A DNA stretch of 64,000 nt from Lucifuga dentata (Eukaryota; Chordata; Actinopteri; Ophidiiformes; Bythitidae). The notes under the pieces were generated by a model. The model saw only the letters and a program-made list of their open reading frames with translations. It did no database searches and had not been told where the DNA came from. The stretch is taken from the NCBI GenBank assembly GCA_014773175.1, contig VXCM01000751.1, forward strand, positions 1 through 64,000, written 5' to 3'. A program made the position numbers and the translations under genes. Shown here one piece after another: positions 21,804-32,583 of this stretch; position 1 is the stretch's first letter, and each line of letters starts with the position of its first letter.

Positions 21804-23936
21804 GTCAGTAACTTTTCATGCTCATACTGTTAACCTCTCAGCTTCAGTCAGCACATGAGGTTTTTCTATGATTTTTGTGGTTGCGTGTTGGTGAGGTGGT
21901 ACTTGTTTTACTTTAATGTTTTACTTTTGAGACTGTTTTGAAAATTAATCAAATAAAATGGGTATCAAATAATTAATCAAATAATACAAATGTATTATTT
22001 GTCTCCACTCTGGGTGTGCTCTAGTTCTCATTTAATTTATTCTGTACATACTTTCAAATAATTAACATGGCGTGCATTGGAGTGTATTTTCTATTTTATT
22101 GTCTCACAGTTGTATATTACTGTGTATTTTAATGAAGATTTGATCCACATAGTATATTTTATTATTTAAATTTAGGAGATTGTGCAGTTTATGCAGACGC
22201 ATCATGTTTTGAAGCTTTCATTTTGTTACCTCTATACACATTTTATGCACTTTACATGCTGTATATTAACGTATATTTTTATATAGTTAAATTATAATTG
22301 TAGAGGAGCCTAGGTGATCTTATATTTTCTCTCTCAGCTAGCTAGGACTGTTCCTGTAAAGTGTAAATGGTTTCTGCAAAGTGAAGGCAGTGAACTATCT
22401 TCCCTGTTTTATACTCTTTGCTGTTAGCTAATCACACTTACGGCTGTGTGTGTGCGTGTTTGTCCCTGTAAGCAATAACAACGCGGAAAACACAGAAAAA
22501 TAACATTTTTGCTTTAATTTTGGTGTAAACTTAGATGTCCTTAGGACTTTTGGGCTCCTAGCTAAGATTTAACGTGCTAAACTGGAAACAATAATCGGGT
22601 AACAGCTGCTCTTCACTCGGTTTGTCCTTGTGACCCATCGTTGCTAAACACACTTCACATCATAGTGTTTGGCTGTGTGTGTATCTGCGTGTGTGTAGCA
22701 CCAATGGGAGTGTCTCTGGGTGTTTGAACACACCGATAAGAAACACTTCTATCACAATAGTGCAGCATGTATGCGTTTTCGTGTTAGCTTGACGGCTAAA
22801 CACTGGTCGAGTCTACAACAACGTAACACTAAAACTGATCACTAAAGGTAAGCCGTCATCGTGCACATTTCGATGTTTAAAGATAATGTTGACGAGTAAC
22901 GATTTTATGAATTAAACTGAAATTTGTAGATAAAGTTACAAAACTTTGCGGTGACGTAACTTGTTGTGTTCGTTTTACCTAACTTAGCAGTGGACGTGTG
23001 AAGATAGTGTATGTTTTTAGTACATTTCAGGGTATTTTGCCTTCCTGTAAAACACCTTACAGCCACTGACTGTCATCCATCCAGGACAGCTACAAGTCAG
23101 ACTTTCCTGAGACCGTAAGATTATCCATCCATTAAATATTTTGGGTTTTATTGTCAAATCAAGCACTTCAACTCACACAATAACCAAATTTTGAAAGATA
23201 AATAAAATCAAAAGTGCCTTCACTGTGTCGGAATACCTCTCTCAAACACAGTTTAAAATTCCTGCAAGTTTATTTTCATACTAAAATGGAAACTAGCGGC
23301 TTCCTGGCCACAGAAAAGTTAAGAATTGGTATGACCCAGAAAGGGTTTGCCTTTTTTTTTTTTTTTTTTTTTTAATCGCTCTTTAATGTTGGAAAAATGT
23401 TTTATGAGAAAGTCTCAGAGATATCCTTGCTGAGCTTTTAATAAGATCAGTGGTAGTCCAGGTCAGGGTATGCCCTACATCTTGGGATGATATTGATATA
23501 TATTTTGTATTTTTCCCTCATTATTTCAATGAAATTTGTTTCATTAAAAAAGCATAAACTAACGTATATAAGGTAGGGGAAAAATGGAAACCATGCTACA
23601 GAGATGATCAGAGCAGCACAGTTGAAGTGTGGTTCACAACACTACAGAGGAAGTTAGGCAACAAAACATATCCACAATTGCAAGTAGGAGGAAAAAGTTA
23701 TGAGTTCTGACACAAGTAGGTTTACATAACAGCTCTACAGAGAGAGAATCAAATGATGAGGAAATACATCCACAATGCACCCTTAAAGATGCTTGTGTCA
23801 GAGCTGGAGTGCACTAAAAAAAAAAAAAAAAAAAAAAACACCTACTACCTATACTGAAAAAGAACTGTTCGTCTTTGGCCTGGTTAGGAAAGTTGTGAAC
23901 AGTGTACAACTATGACGTGCCCTGCTTTTCTCTTAG
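21804..23936. other. Intergenic stretch with possible tspo 5' exon
   Basis: AT-rich sequence with T- and A-runs at 23350-23373 and 23816-23839. A candidate plus-strand 5' UTR exon ends at a donor near 22849 (actaaag then GTAAGCCG), in a region slightly richer in CG. No other exon was recognised. Confidence 0.35.
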
Positions 23937-23938
23937 AT

Positions 23939-25268
23939 ATGTGGCTGCCCATGCTTGGACTGACCGCCCTCCCACACCTGGGCGGGTTTTATGGGGGCTA
24001 CATCACACGCAAAGAGGTAAAGACCTGGTACCCAACCCTTCAGAAACCATCATGGCGTCCACCAAATGCAGCATTCGGCATAGCATGGACCTGTCTGTAT
24101 ACAGGCATGGGGCAAGTATAACTGGGTCTACAGTCTGAGACCCCAACTGTAACCATCTTTTACATTTACCAGTCCAGTATTTTCACACATAAGTGCACTT
24201 TGTTGAAACGATCCTGTTTGATGTCATGCAGGTATGGCTCTTACCTGGTGTGGAAAGAGCTTAGAGGTTTCACTGAGGAGGCATTGGTGCCAATGGGACT
24301 ATATGGGCTGCAGCTTGCTCTAAACTGGGCCTGGACTCCCATCTTCTTTGGTGCACACAAACTGAAATGGGTAAGTTTAAAGGACCGTACCGGCATCGTG
24401 CATGTTTGAGCCCAATATATACAATCTAACTGACAGATATTTCCCAAAATATACTACTTCAGCTCTAAGTTTTAGAATTTTTCTTTTCCTACCTTCCAGA
24501 CTGCCATTGGCTTCAGTTTATTCCAGTACGCTATAAAAAATTTACTTGTAGAGATTTGAAACATGCTTAATCCATCACAATGAACGCTAAGTCTGTTAGG
24601 TTTTTTTTTGTTGAAGTAACTTTATTTAAATGATCCAACACAGAGCTGCACGGAAGACAATAAACGGCTCTGCAGCGAATATAGTCCCAGGAGAATATGG
24701 CTTTTACTGAGAAATTTAATTGATTGTGCCTTCGACAATCGTGCATAAGCATTTAGAAAGTGAAACGTTGCGTTTTTAAATTGAGTTTTGACAAGAGTTT
24801 TTAAGGTGGATGTATCACCTGAACATTTGACTGTGAAAGATTAGGGGATTTGAAAAATAACAGGAAAACTAAAATACGGTTTCATGTTGTGGAAACTGGT
24901 AGTCAGTAACACACCATATATGCGGGTTGTTTAAATTGGGTTCACATGTGCACATTCGCAGGTATGGTCCTTTATAGTGTATCAATGCTTTTATTTTTGC
25001 GAAATTCTAACTGGGAAGATTTTTTTAAGGGGTGTAATAAGTGAGACAGAGCAGTATCCTATGTGTCTCTTAAATGCCGTTTTTTGCAAATTAGGCACTT
25101 GTTGAGATCGTGATTCTCACTGGAACTGTTGGAGCCACCATGTGGTCTTGGTTTCCCATCAGCCGCACTGCCACTCTGCTCCTCGCACCGTATCTGTCTT
25201 GGCTGTGCCTCGCCACCTGCCTTAACTACTGCATATGGAGAGACAACCCTGAGAAAAAAGAAGAGTAG
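23939..25268 (+). CDS. tspo: Translocator protein (peripheral benzodiazepine receptor)
   Basis: Five-helix outer mitochondrial membrane protein that binds cholesterol and porphyrins. Coding exons are 23939-24111, 24232-24370 and 25095-25268, giving 161 residues (human TSPO has 169). The start follows an acceptor directly (ctcttag, then AT, then ATG). Hallmarks are [64 protein letters not shown] and the C-terminal cholesterol-recognition stretch LNYCIWRDN. The first coding intron has the donor GGG|GCAAGT, so it is a GC-AG intron, and only this junction gives the conserved MGYGSY. A TTAA-type MITE fills most of the second intron. It could be the TSPO2 paralogue, but tspo fits fish annotation best. 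Confidence 0.93.
24377..24974 (-). mobile_element. TTAA-flanked MITE, copy C, inside tspo intron
   Basis: A copy of the AGGACC...GGTCCT family in the reverse internal orientation relative to copy A. Its left TTAA lies at positions +7 to +10 of the tspo intron, immediately after the donor GTAAGT. Confidence 0.75.
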
Positions 25269-25779
25269 TTTGTCCATCAAAAACCTTTATTATCTGCAGC
25301 ATGACAGCTGAGCAGTAAGGCTCTGATGGTCAAGAATTTACATTCAGTTGTTCATCTCTAAAATATTGTGCGATGGGTACATTTTTCATAACTTTGATAC
25401 TTAGACAAAGTTTTGTCTTTTTGAACCCATTTTTTAAAAAATGCCATTTTATTATTCACCAGTTTTTAAAAACTTAATTTAAATATTTTACTTGCCACAA
25501 AAGCCTGTATTGATCAGGTTCTATTCCGTTTAGAGTAATTTGAAAGGTGCTATATATAAACAAAGTTATTATTAATATTTGAGTATTTTTCCATAAAAAT
25601 GAAGTGAATTTCCCTTCACTTGTTCTTACATATGAAGGAAAATTGATCAGGTTGTGATTTTTTTCAAGACATTCTTGGTGTGCTTTTAGAATTAATTGTA
25701 CCAATGCACTAATTGCTTTTTCCTATTAATTTCCCATCTTTGCATTTATTTGTTTATTGCCATAAGGTGAAACTATTAC

Positions 25780-25785
25780 AATAAA
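25780..25785 (+). other. Polyadenylation signal AATAAA of tspo
   Basis: A canonical hexamer about 510 bp downstream of the tspo stop codon, followed by unrelated sequence. Confidence 0.6.
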
Positions 25786-26205
25786 GACTTGAACCATGTG
25801 AGTAGATCTATTCCACAGCACAGACATAAGGATGACTCAGATGACGCATGTCAAGATTTCATCTGACTGAAATGAATCTGAAATTTTATGCTTTGGTTAA
25901 AAGAAGTAAAAACTTTATAGTTTTCTATACCTGTTTAACGAGTGTAGGTTGGGGATTTGGAGCCCATCCCAGCATCCAGTGGGAGAAAGGTGGACAAGTC
26001 ATCTTTTTATCACAGGATATGAAGTAATTCAAATGTACAGTATTAAAAGTCTTTCTTCGATTCCTCATTTTCATGGAAGTGTTTCCTTTTTCTTTTATGT
26101 ATGTCTTCACTTCCCTCTACAATCTGTATAATTCAACTCTACAATCTGTATAATTCACATCTGCAAAGTAAAAATAAACCATTAAAACAAGATTTACTAA
26201 TAAGC

Positions 26206-26211
26206 TTTATT
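26206..26211 (-). other. Polyadenylation signal AATAAA of uqcc2
   Basis: The hexamer on the minus strand lies about 45 bp past the uqcc2 stop codon. Confidence 0.55.
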
Positions 26212-26256
26212 TATATATACAGCATGAGAAAAGAAAAGTTATTTTTCATGAAAAAG

Positions 26257-27880
26257 TCATTTTTCAGGAGCTTTCTCTGGAACGTCTTCTGGTGATTTAG
26301 AGGAGAACCGCTCCATTAACGTTTTCCACAAACCCTTTTTTTCTTCATCCATCTGCTGCATACTCCCTGCATAATTAAATGGAGAAAGTTATGGCCATTT
26401 TTGGGTCCACTTTAACAGCAAAAAAGAAATATTTCACAATAAATAGTCAAGACCATGTGATATTGTGTGATCCATACCTGACAAAAGCAATCTACATTCT
26501 TCCACTGTAACTCCAGTAAAACTTGTATCTTTTAAACGAGGAAACTGTGACCAAACAGAAAGATGTTTGCGTTTGAATACATGAAAGACTTCATTAATTT
26601 TACTCATTTTCTCAAAAGAAAGAAATTCATATGATGAATATATATTTCTCTTTGGCAGATACATAATATTGTTAAATTGAGAAGGTAGACTCTTTGTCTT
26701 TCGTACTGATATGAAGTTCAAACTTACTGACACATCCTGTTGTTATCCACAATTTAAACAAACGTGCTTTTCTATATCACTTAACTCAAATTCTGCCAAA
26801 AAGAATGTAGACATTTGTAGTCACTAAATGATTAATTATCATTATTACTGAAATATTATTAAAAAGTAACTACCAAAGAGATTTTTTTTCCTCAATGACA
26901 ATGACAGAACAGATTATATAAAAATTATTTCTGAGCTGAAACCTCACTGACAGCTTTAGTTGGGAACAGAATCCATACAGAATTTTCTCCCTTCAATGTT
27001 GCATCTAGTGGAAAAGGGCCAACCAAATAATTATTAATTTCTTCTATTTTGTCCATTACAAAAATACTTTCAAATATCAAATACTCACAGACTGATGTAA
27101 TTGCTGAACCTTTATTAAAATGTAGTAATAGCATAGATAAAGCACAAAAATATGAGATTTCTATACTTACTCGTTGCTTGTAAACATTAGTGTTGATACG
27201 AGCCAAACTGTCATACATTTGGTCGCACTTCTCTGGATCTGAGATCTGATGGGACAGAAATTTAATGGCATCAGAAGCTCATTGGACCACTTAATTTGAA
27301 CATGCTGACTATATCCAGTTTAACCAAAGTTTATTTAAAGTCAAATAAGTCAAACATCACATTAATCCTCCAGATATATGAATATTTGGCTTTTTTCCTC
27401 CCCTGACTGTTTTTTCCCCCTGACTGTTTCATCCAGCTGTGTGTTAAGCTACGTGATGAAATGTCAAGTGCTGATGGACGTTATAACCTGTATAAACTGT
27501 GCACCTGTACAGGTTTGTGATAAAAATGATTTGTACCATTTATACTGATAGAATTTGTTGTCACATCACAGGGAGCATGACTGCAACTCTCTGAATTGAG
27601 GCAGACATGTTTTCTCATTCTGTTGTTCCATATGATCCTTCTACTGTATCCACTATGCTTGAATACACACTCCAAATGTACACACTGTCTACTAGCTGTA
27701 TTGTTATGAATTGTCAAATATTTCAAATATTCCTCATACTTAAGATCACGTAAATGAACAACTCTGCAATTATCATCCTGCATCGTCTGTATTGTTTTGT
27801 TCTAATCGTCTAAGCTTTAATAACCAAACCACTTCTACAAATGGATGTAGCAACATTTGTAGCCTCACCCCCCNCCCCCT

Positions 27881-27913
<33 letters not shown>

Positions 27914-28397
27914 GAATTCGAATATATGTTTGCTTAGCACAGAAATACGCTGTATTAAGGTTAAGAAGGGGAAACTATATACTTTAGTTATGTACTTTCA
28001 TTATCATTCAGAATTCTAAATATATAATATCGTCCAGCCCTAAAGACACCCTGACGTACAGATAAGTCTACCTTTATCCTTACAGCTGATTCATTAACAT
28101 ATCAAACAAACAACTGTCTAAAATATTAAGGTCAAGAGAAATAAAGGTCAAAATATGGTAATGTTCTTTTGGCTCTCCTTTAGCTTAGCACTAGCTCGGC
28201 GCATTATGTTATGTAGCAGCCTTTGAGGACATGATGTCACGGCAGCCAAGCAACATTACCTGCGTGTTTTCTCCCTCACGGAAGGCGGCTGCTACTCTCT
28301 GCCGTAGGAAGGTGCCTAAGTCCCGACCTTTCTTTGACTCATCCCGTGGCCATTCCTCACACAGCTTCAGGAACCGACGGTACCGAGTAGCAGCCAT
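26257..28397 (-). CDS. uqcc2: Ubiquinol-cytochrome c reductase complex assembly factor 2
   Basis: Mitochondrial factor that, with UQCC1, stabilises newly made cytochrome b during complex III assembly. Coding exons are 28397-28260, 27245-27171, 26544-26478 and 26366-26257, joining in frame to 129 residues (human 126). The start [20 protein letters not shown] and [17 protein letters not shown] are near-identical to the mammalian protein. The second exon gives [14 protein letters not shown], the third [16 protein letters not shown], and the last [10 protein letters not shown] with a Lys/Glu/Pro-rich tail. It is convergent with tspo and head to head with tomm6. Confidence 0.94.
27884..27911. repeat. 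(CA)n microsatellite next to C-run with N
   Basis: CA repeats preceded by a C homopolymer that holds an unresolved base at 27874. It lies in uqcc2 intron 1. Confidence 0.9.
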
Positions 28398-28524
28398 GTT
28401 TGGACACAGAACTGTGAGGACACACGAGATTTGGGCTTAAAAGCACACCGTACTTGTGTTACACTCAAAGTCTTCCCTGTCTCCACTCCTAGCTAGTAGC
28501 TAGCATTATCCACGAGTTGATACG
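28398..28524. promoter_or_regulatory. Bidirectional promoter between uqcc2 and tomm6
   Basis: Only 127 bp separate the two start codons, which face away from each other. This space must hold both 5' UTRs and core promoter elements, unless the true transcription starts lie within the neighbour. It contains a tagctagtagctagcatta inverted motif. No TATA box is evident for either direction. The shared-promoter role is inferred from geometry. Confidence 0.65.
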
Positions 28525-29225
28525 ATGACTGGAGCTAACGGTAAAAAGGCTTCTACAGGGCCGTCGGGTATTGTTGAATGGATCAGTTCAGCTTGTCGAT
28601 TTGCAACGGACAGAAATGACTTCAGAAGGTAGGTTAATGTGGATATCATACTGGTCTTTGCCTTTGTCAACCTTACGTTTAACTATAAGTTAGTCTGTTA
28701 CCAAGCTAACGTTAGCATACACTGCATCTGAAGTCGGATTTCGATTCGTTACTTTATTGGATTCTTCTGTTAATTGTGTATTTCTCAGCTGATTCTTGGT
28801 TATTATACCACATGAAATGTTAAACAATACTGAACATCTCACTACCAACCAAAAAGAGTCTTTTAAACTAAGCATATTTCTAAAGGTGTATTGGAAATAT
28901 TGATTGGGAAGCTAACTTCAGTCTCATGTCAACTTGTGTTGGATTTGCCCTTGGCTCGTCACTTTGCTTTCTAAACTGACTTGGTCAGTCCCTTTTTCAT
29001 TTAATGTCTTTCTTTTAAGTGGTTTAATGTGGTGTTAAGTCAAAACGATGACACTATATGAGTAGAAAATACATTAATTCTGTAGCGTTTTTATTTATTT
29101 TTTTTATACAATCACGTGTCTTCTACAGGAATCTTCTGGTGAACTTGGGTTTGTTTGCAGCTGGTGTCTGGGTTGCCAGGAATCTCTCAGATTTTGACCT
29201 GATGTCTCCACAGCCTGTCACATAA
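28525..29225 (+). CDS. tomm6: Mitochondrial import receptor subunit TOM6
   Basis: Small tail-anchored subunit that stabilises the TOM40 import pore in the outer mitochondrial membrane. Coding exons are 28525-28628 and 29129-29225, giving 66 residues (human 74). The conserved core FATDRNDFRRNLLVNLGLFA leads into the single membrane helix (LGLFAAGVWVARNL) and ends SDFDLMSPQPVT. The N-terminus (MTGANGKKASTG) is Gly/Lys/Ser/Thr-rich, as expected for a cytosolic tail. The transcript probably continues: a donor at 29257/29258 and an acceptor at 29898 suggest an intron in the 3' UTR 32 bp past the stop, close enough not to trigger decay. Confidence 0.95.
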
Positions 29226-30207
29226 TTTGGTCAAAATGAGTCTTTATCAAGATGAAGGTAAGACAAGGTTAGCATCCTTACTACCAAAAGGGGCGCTGCT
29301 CTTATGCTTTGGAGTTTTACCTTACGTTGGGTTTTATCATTTTGTTATTATCTCTAATATGCACATCTTCCTAGACTCATAAATTCAGCTCTCATGAAAA
29401 ATTCTTAAGCTGAAAAGTTTGGGGAAAAAAAATCACCTTATAATGTAAAAGCACTACTCTGGAATAATGTGCAAGAAAGTTCTTATTACTACTTACTACA
29501 TTATTATTATCGTACTTATTAAGGATTTTGGAATATGTGCTTTAATACAATTGCTTGTTGAGCGCATGAAATGTCAGCAAAGTGACAAATGCTTATCAAA
29601 TGTTCCCAGATCCAAAAGGTGACATCTTCAAATTGGTTGTTTTGTCTGGACAAAAATTTTAAAACCTCAAATAGATTCAGTTTATAGAGCAGCCATATCC
29701 TCACATTTGAGATGATCAAGTCAGCCTTATTATATGATAAATAACTAAAAAGATTAAGCAAACAATACAATTGCTGTTGATAATTTTTTTGTTGTTGTTG
29801 ATTGACCAAGCCATTATTTCAGGACTAGGTCATACCTTTGAAGGAAAAGAATAAATATTTGTAATTGAAGCAGTCTTCATAATTTTTTTTTTCTTTAGGT
29901 ATCTTGGACCAACACTGAAGAAACAAACTACAAGATCAAAAAAAGAAAAAACCTCATGTTGACCTGATTTAGCTTTCTTTAAGCCTTTGTTTTCTTATGT
30001 TATTGTAGATGAAAAGGAAAAAAAATATTTTCATTTAACCAGGGTCTCTGTTCTTGTTATTTTTGACCCAGAGTCTGACATAGTTTTTAAATTTTTTTAT
30101 TTATACTGCTTATAAACAGTTGGAAGAGTAGTCGTAGTGATGGGAATCGTGTGCAGTTACTGAGTGTTTCATTTTAAAAATCGGAATCTTGTGCCATGTG
30201 ACCAGCT
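29226..30207. other. tomm6 3' UTR intron and intergenic space
   Basis: Contains the probable 3' UTR intron of tomm6 (29258-29898), its last non-coding exon, and the upstream region of the C1orf74 homologue. No other gene is seen. Confidence 0.45.
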
Positions 30208-30999
30208 ATGAACACTCAGGAGCTCTTTGTCGCTGCGGCTCGTAAATATCTGTCTGCTAAAAGGAAATCTCTGTCTGTTCCTCTGAGTCTGGATCTGGCT
30301 GCTCAGGTGCTGGCTGTTGATTTGGGCATCAAACCCACTCTGCTCTATGATACCAACAGTGCCAGTGCAGAAGAAGTGCAAGAGTATCTCAACTCATTAC
30401 AGTCTGCCCAGCTCCTGTCCCCATTGCTTCTCGCACTGGAGGTCAGTGGCAGCACTCTCATTGTTAATCCAGTTACAGTTATATCACATCTGGAAGAGTT
30501 GCTTCATGGGAGCTGTGTGACTGTGATTGATGTGTGTCACTCGCTGGAAAAGCCGACCATCGCTGACCCACTGAGAGGAGAGTGGAAGATCATGGCACAA
30601 GATGTCCTCAGTACGCTGAGAGATTCTGCACAGCTTTCAGAGGCAGAGAAACCTCTTTATGTTCGAGATAAATATGAGAAATGGAACCTGTGTACTCTCT
30701 TTGGTATTTTATTGGGTTACCCTGTCACCTACTGGTTTGATCAGAACAAAAGCTTTGAAAATTGTCTGGCAATGACTCCCCTGATGGTGACTACAGCTTC
30801 AGCAATGTGGCCGGCAGACCCTGCTGGCCACAGATGTTGCCTTTACTCTTTCAGCATCCCAGCTGTTCTGCAAAAAGAGACTCAGTCCAACCTGGAACAC
30901 TGGAACTGTCGCCTCCAAGAGAGATTTCAGCAGCAGACTATCCTAAAGGATCTTGATGTTTGTCAGTTGGTGGTCACATTGCCGTCAGTCTGTCTGTAA
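30208..30999 (+). CDS. UPF0739 protein, C1orf74 homologue
   Basis: A single uninterrupted frame of 263 residues, close to the length of human C1orf74 (about 269). It matches my memory of that uncharacterised family (DUF4504/UPF0739), in particular the block WNLCTLFGILLGYPVTYWF around residues 160-178, plus AAQVLAVDLGIKPTLLYD near the N-terminus and GSCVTVIDVCHSLEKP in the middle. No membrane helix or catalytic motif is obvious, and the function is unknown. The gene is intronless in its coding part. The start at MNTQELF is the first ATG in frame. The family assignment is from memory and could not be searched. Confidence 0.8.
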   Translation: MNTQELFVAAARKYLSAKRKSLSVPLSLDLAAQVLAVDLGIKPTLLYDTNSASAEEVQEYLNSLQSAQLLSPLLLALEVSGSTLIVNPVTVISHLEELLHGSCVTVIDVCHSLEKPTIADPLRGEWKIMAQDVLSTLRDSAQLSEAEKPLYVRDKYEKWNLCTLFGILLGYPVTYWFDQNKSFENCLAMTPLMVTTASAMWPADPAGHRCCLYSFSIPAVLQKETQSNLEHWNCRLQERFQQQTILKDLDVCQLVVTLPSVCL

Positions 31000-31022
31000 T
31001 GCTAACATATGCTTGTCTTTGA

Positions 31023-31028
31023 AATAAA
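31023..31028 (+). other. Polyadenylation signal of the C1orf74 homologue
   Basis: AATAAA lies 23 bp past the stop codon. Confidence 0.55.
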
Positions 31029-32583
31029 CTATTATGTTTATCACTTATTTTAACTGATTGAAACAACAATCTATAGTTACTATATGCAGTCTCAAGTCTT
31101 TCTGGCTTAACAGAACCTCTGGTCAGCACAGCAGCTGTTCATTCCAAAGGTGTCAAATTTCTTGCACAGGTATTTGCATTTATATTCTATATATTTGACA
31201 TTTCCAGAGCTACTCTAGCACCACGCTAGTATCAATATTGAAATTTCAACTGAAATATACTGAAATATTTACAGAGGTTTGTGGGGTTGCTTGTTATACT
31301 ACCTGCTTTTGCTGTACATCTTTCTTTCTGAATCCAAAATACCGATTAACAAATGCTGTCCATCAACATATCTGATTTGTTGAAGTTATCTGCAGGAAGT
31401 TAACACACTTTACTACATTGATTTTATTTTTTAGAAATGAAGACAGCAGTTTAAAGACAAGTTTTAACGTTGCTTAAAACTTCAGTTCTTATTGCACATT
31501 CAATTTCAATATAGAATGTTTAATCTTTCAGCCCTACAGTCTTATCCAACAGTGTACTAATCAACGGCTTGTGTGATTTCATTATTCAATACTCAAGTTA
31601 TGCTTTTGCAATCTGCCAATACTGCAAGGAAATTTGTAATAGAATTTGTATAAACTAACTTTTACAGTTCGAGGGCCTCAGAAAGAGAGAAAACAGTGAT
31701 TTTGTTAACTGAAGTAGTATTTAATATGAATAGATAATCTCACTATCAGTATTAGCACCACATTAAAGAAAACGTTTGACAGAAAACAGTGCCAAGAAAT
31801 CACAAGTCAGTCTATGAAAACCAGCAGACCAAATTTCATTAACTTTTGTATTACCCATTAATTATATTTTCAGCACTTTATAACATATTTAGTTTGTCTA
31901 AAATTATTTTTACACCTTGCACCTCCACAAACATCTTGTAATCCTGTCTCACTCTTCATATGAACAAGAAGAAAGTTAAAAACTGCTTTTATCAGTTTAA
32001 ATCTATTACTTATAAAAGGAATAAAATCACTTTAATCATGCCAGCAGTGAACACACCATCACACACTTTCCTACCTGCAATCTCTGGGTCACCTTGTGTT
32101 ATGCTAGTGTGAGACACGTGTACTGCTTAACATGCATGAACATATTCTGCCACATTAAACCCACAGTGACACTAACAGCAATCACCAGGCCGGCGAATTC
32201 CTCGAGGAATCTTTTGTGTCTGTTTCTTAATCTGTAGTGTAAAGATGGAGTTCCAAGAAAAACTCCCTCAACACTAAACTGTTTTGCATACAGTTCATCA
32301 GTTAAAGTAGTTACATCCAATTTTGCCTTATTTGAAGCATAGCAGCAAGTACCCATTTCTCTAAGCTGAAATGAATAGACAGTCCAAACAACACTCTTGT
32401 GCAAATGAAAAGTATCAGGGTCTGTACAGAGAAGTAACTTTGATATAGGAAAAAAAAAAAAAATACACCAACAGACAGCCACTCTGAGGTTGATTATGTT
32501 GCTATCTGGTTAAATCTGAGGTAGTTTTGCCATACTGCTGAGCATCTGACCTTCTGGGAACACAGAATATCCAAAATCCATAT
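31029..32583. other. Tail-to-tail intergenic space and probable sirt4 3' UTR
   Basis: AT-rich sequence between the C1orf74 homologue (+) and sirt4 (-). A 127-codon minus-strand frame (32482-32099) lies in it and is discussed in the findings. No other candidate is seen. Confidence 0.4.

Noticed and set aside
30317..30956. Additional plus-strand frames within the C1orf74 homologue
   Set aside because: Alternative frames of a single well-supported coding sequence.
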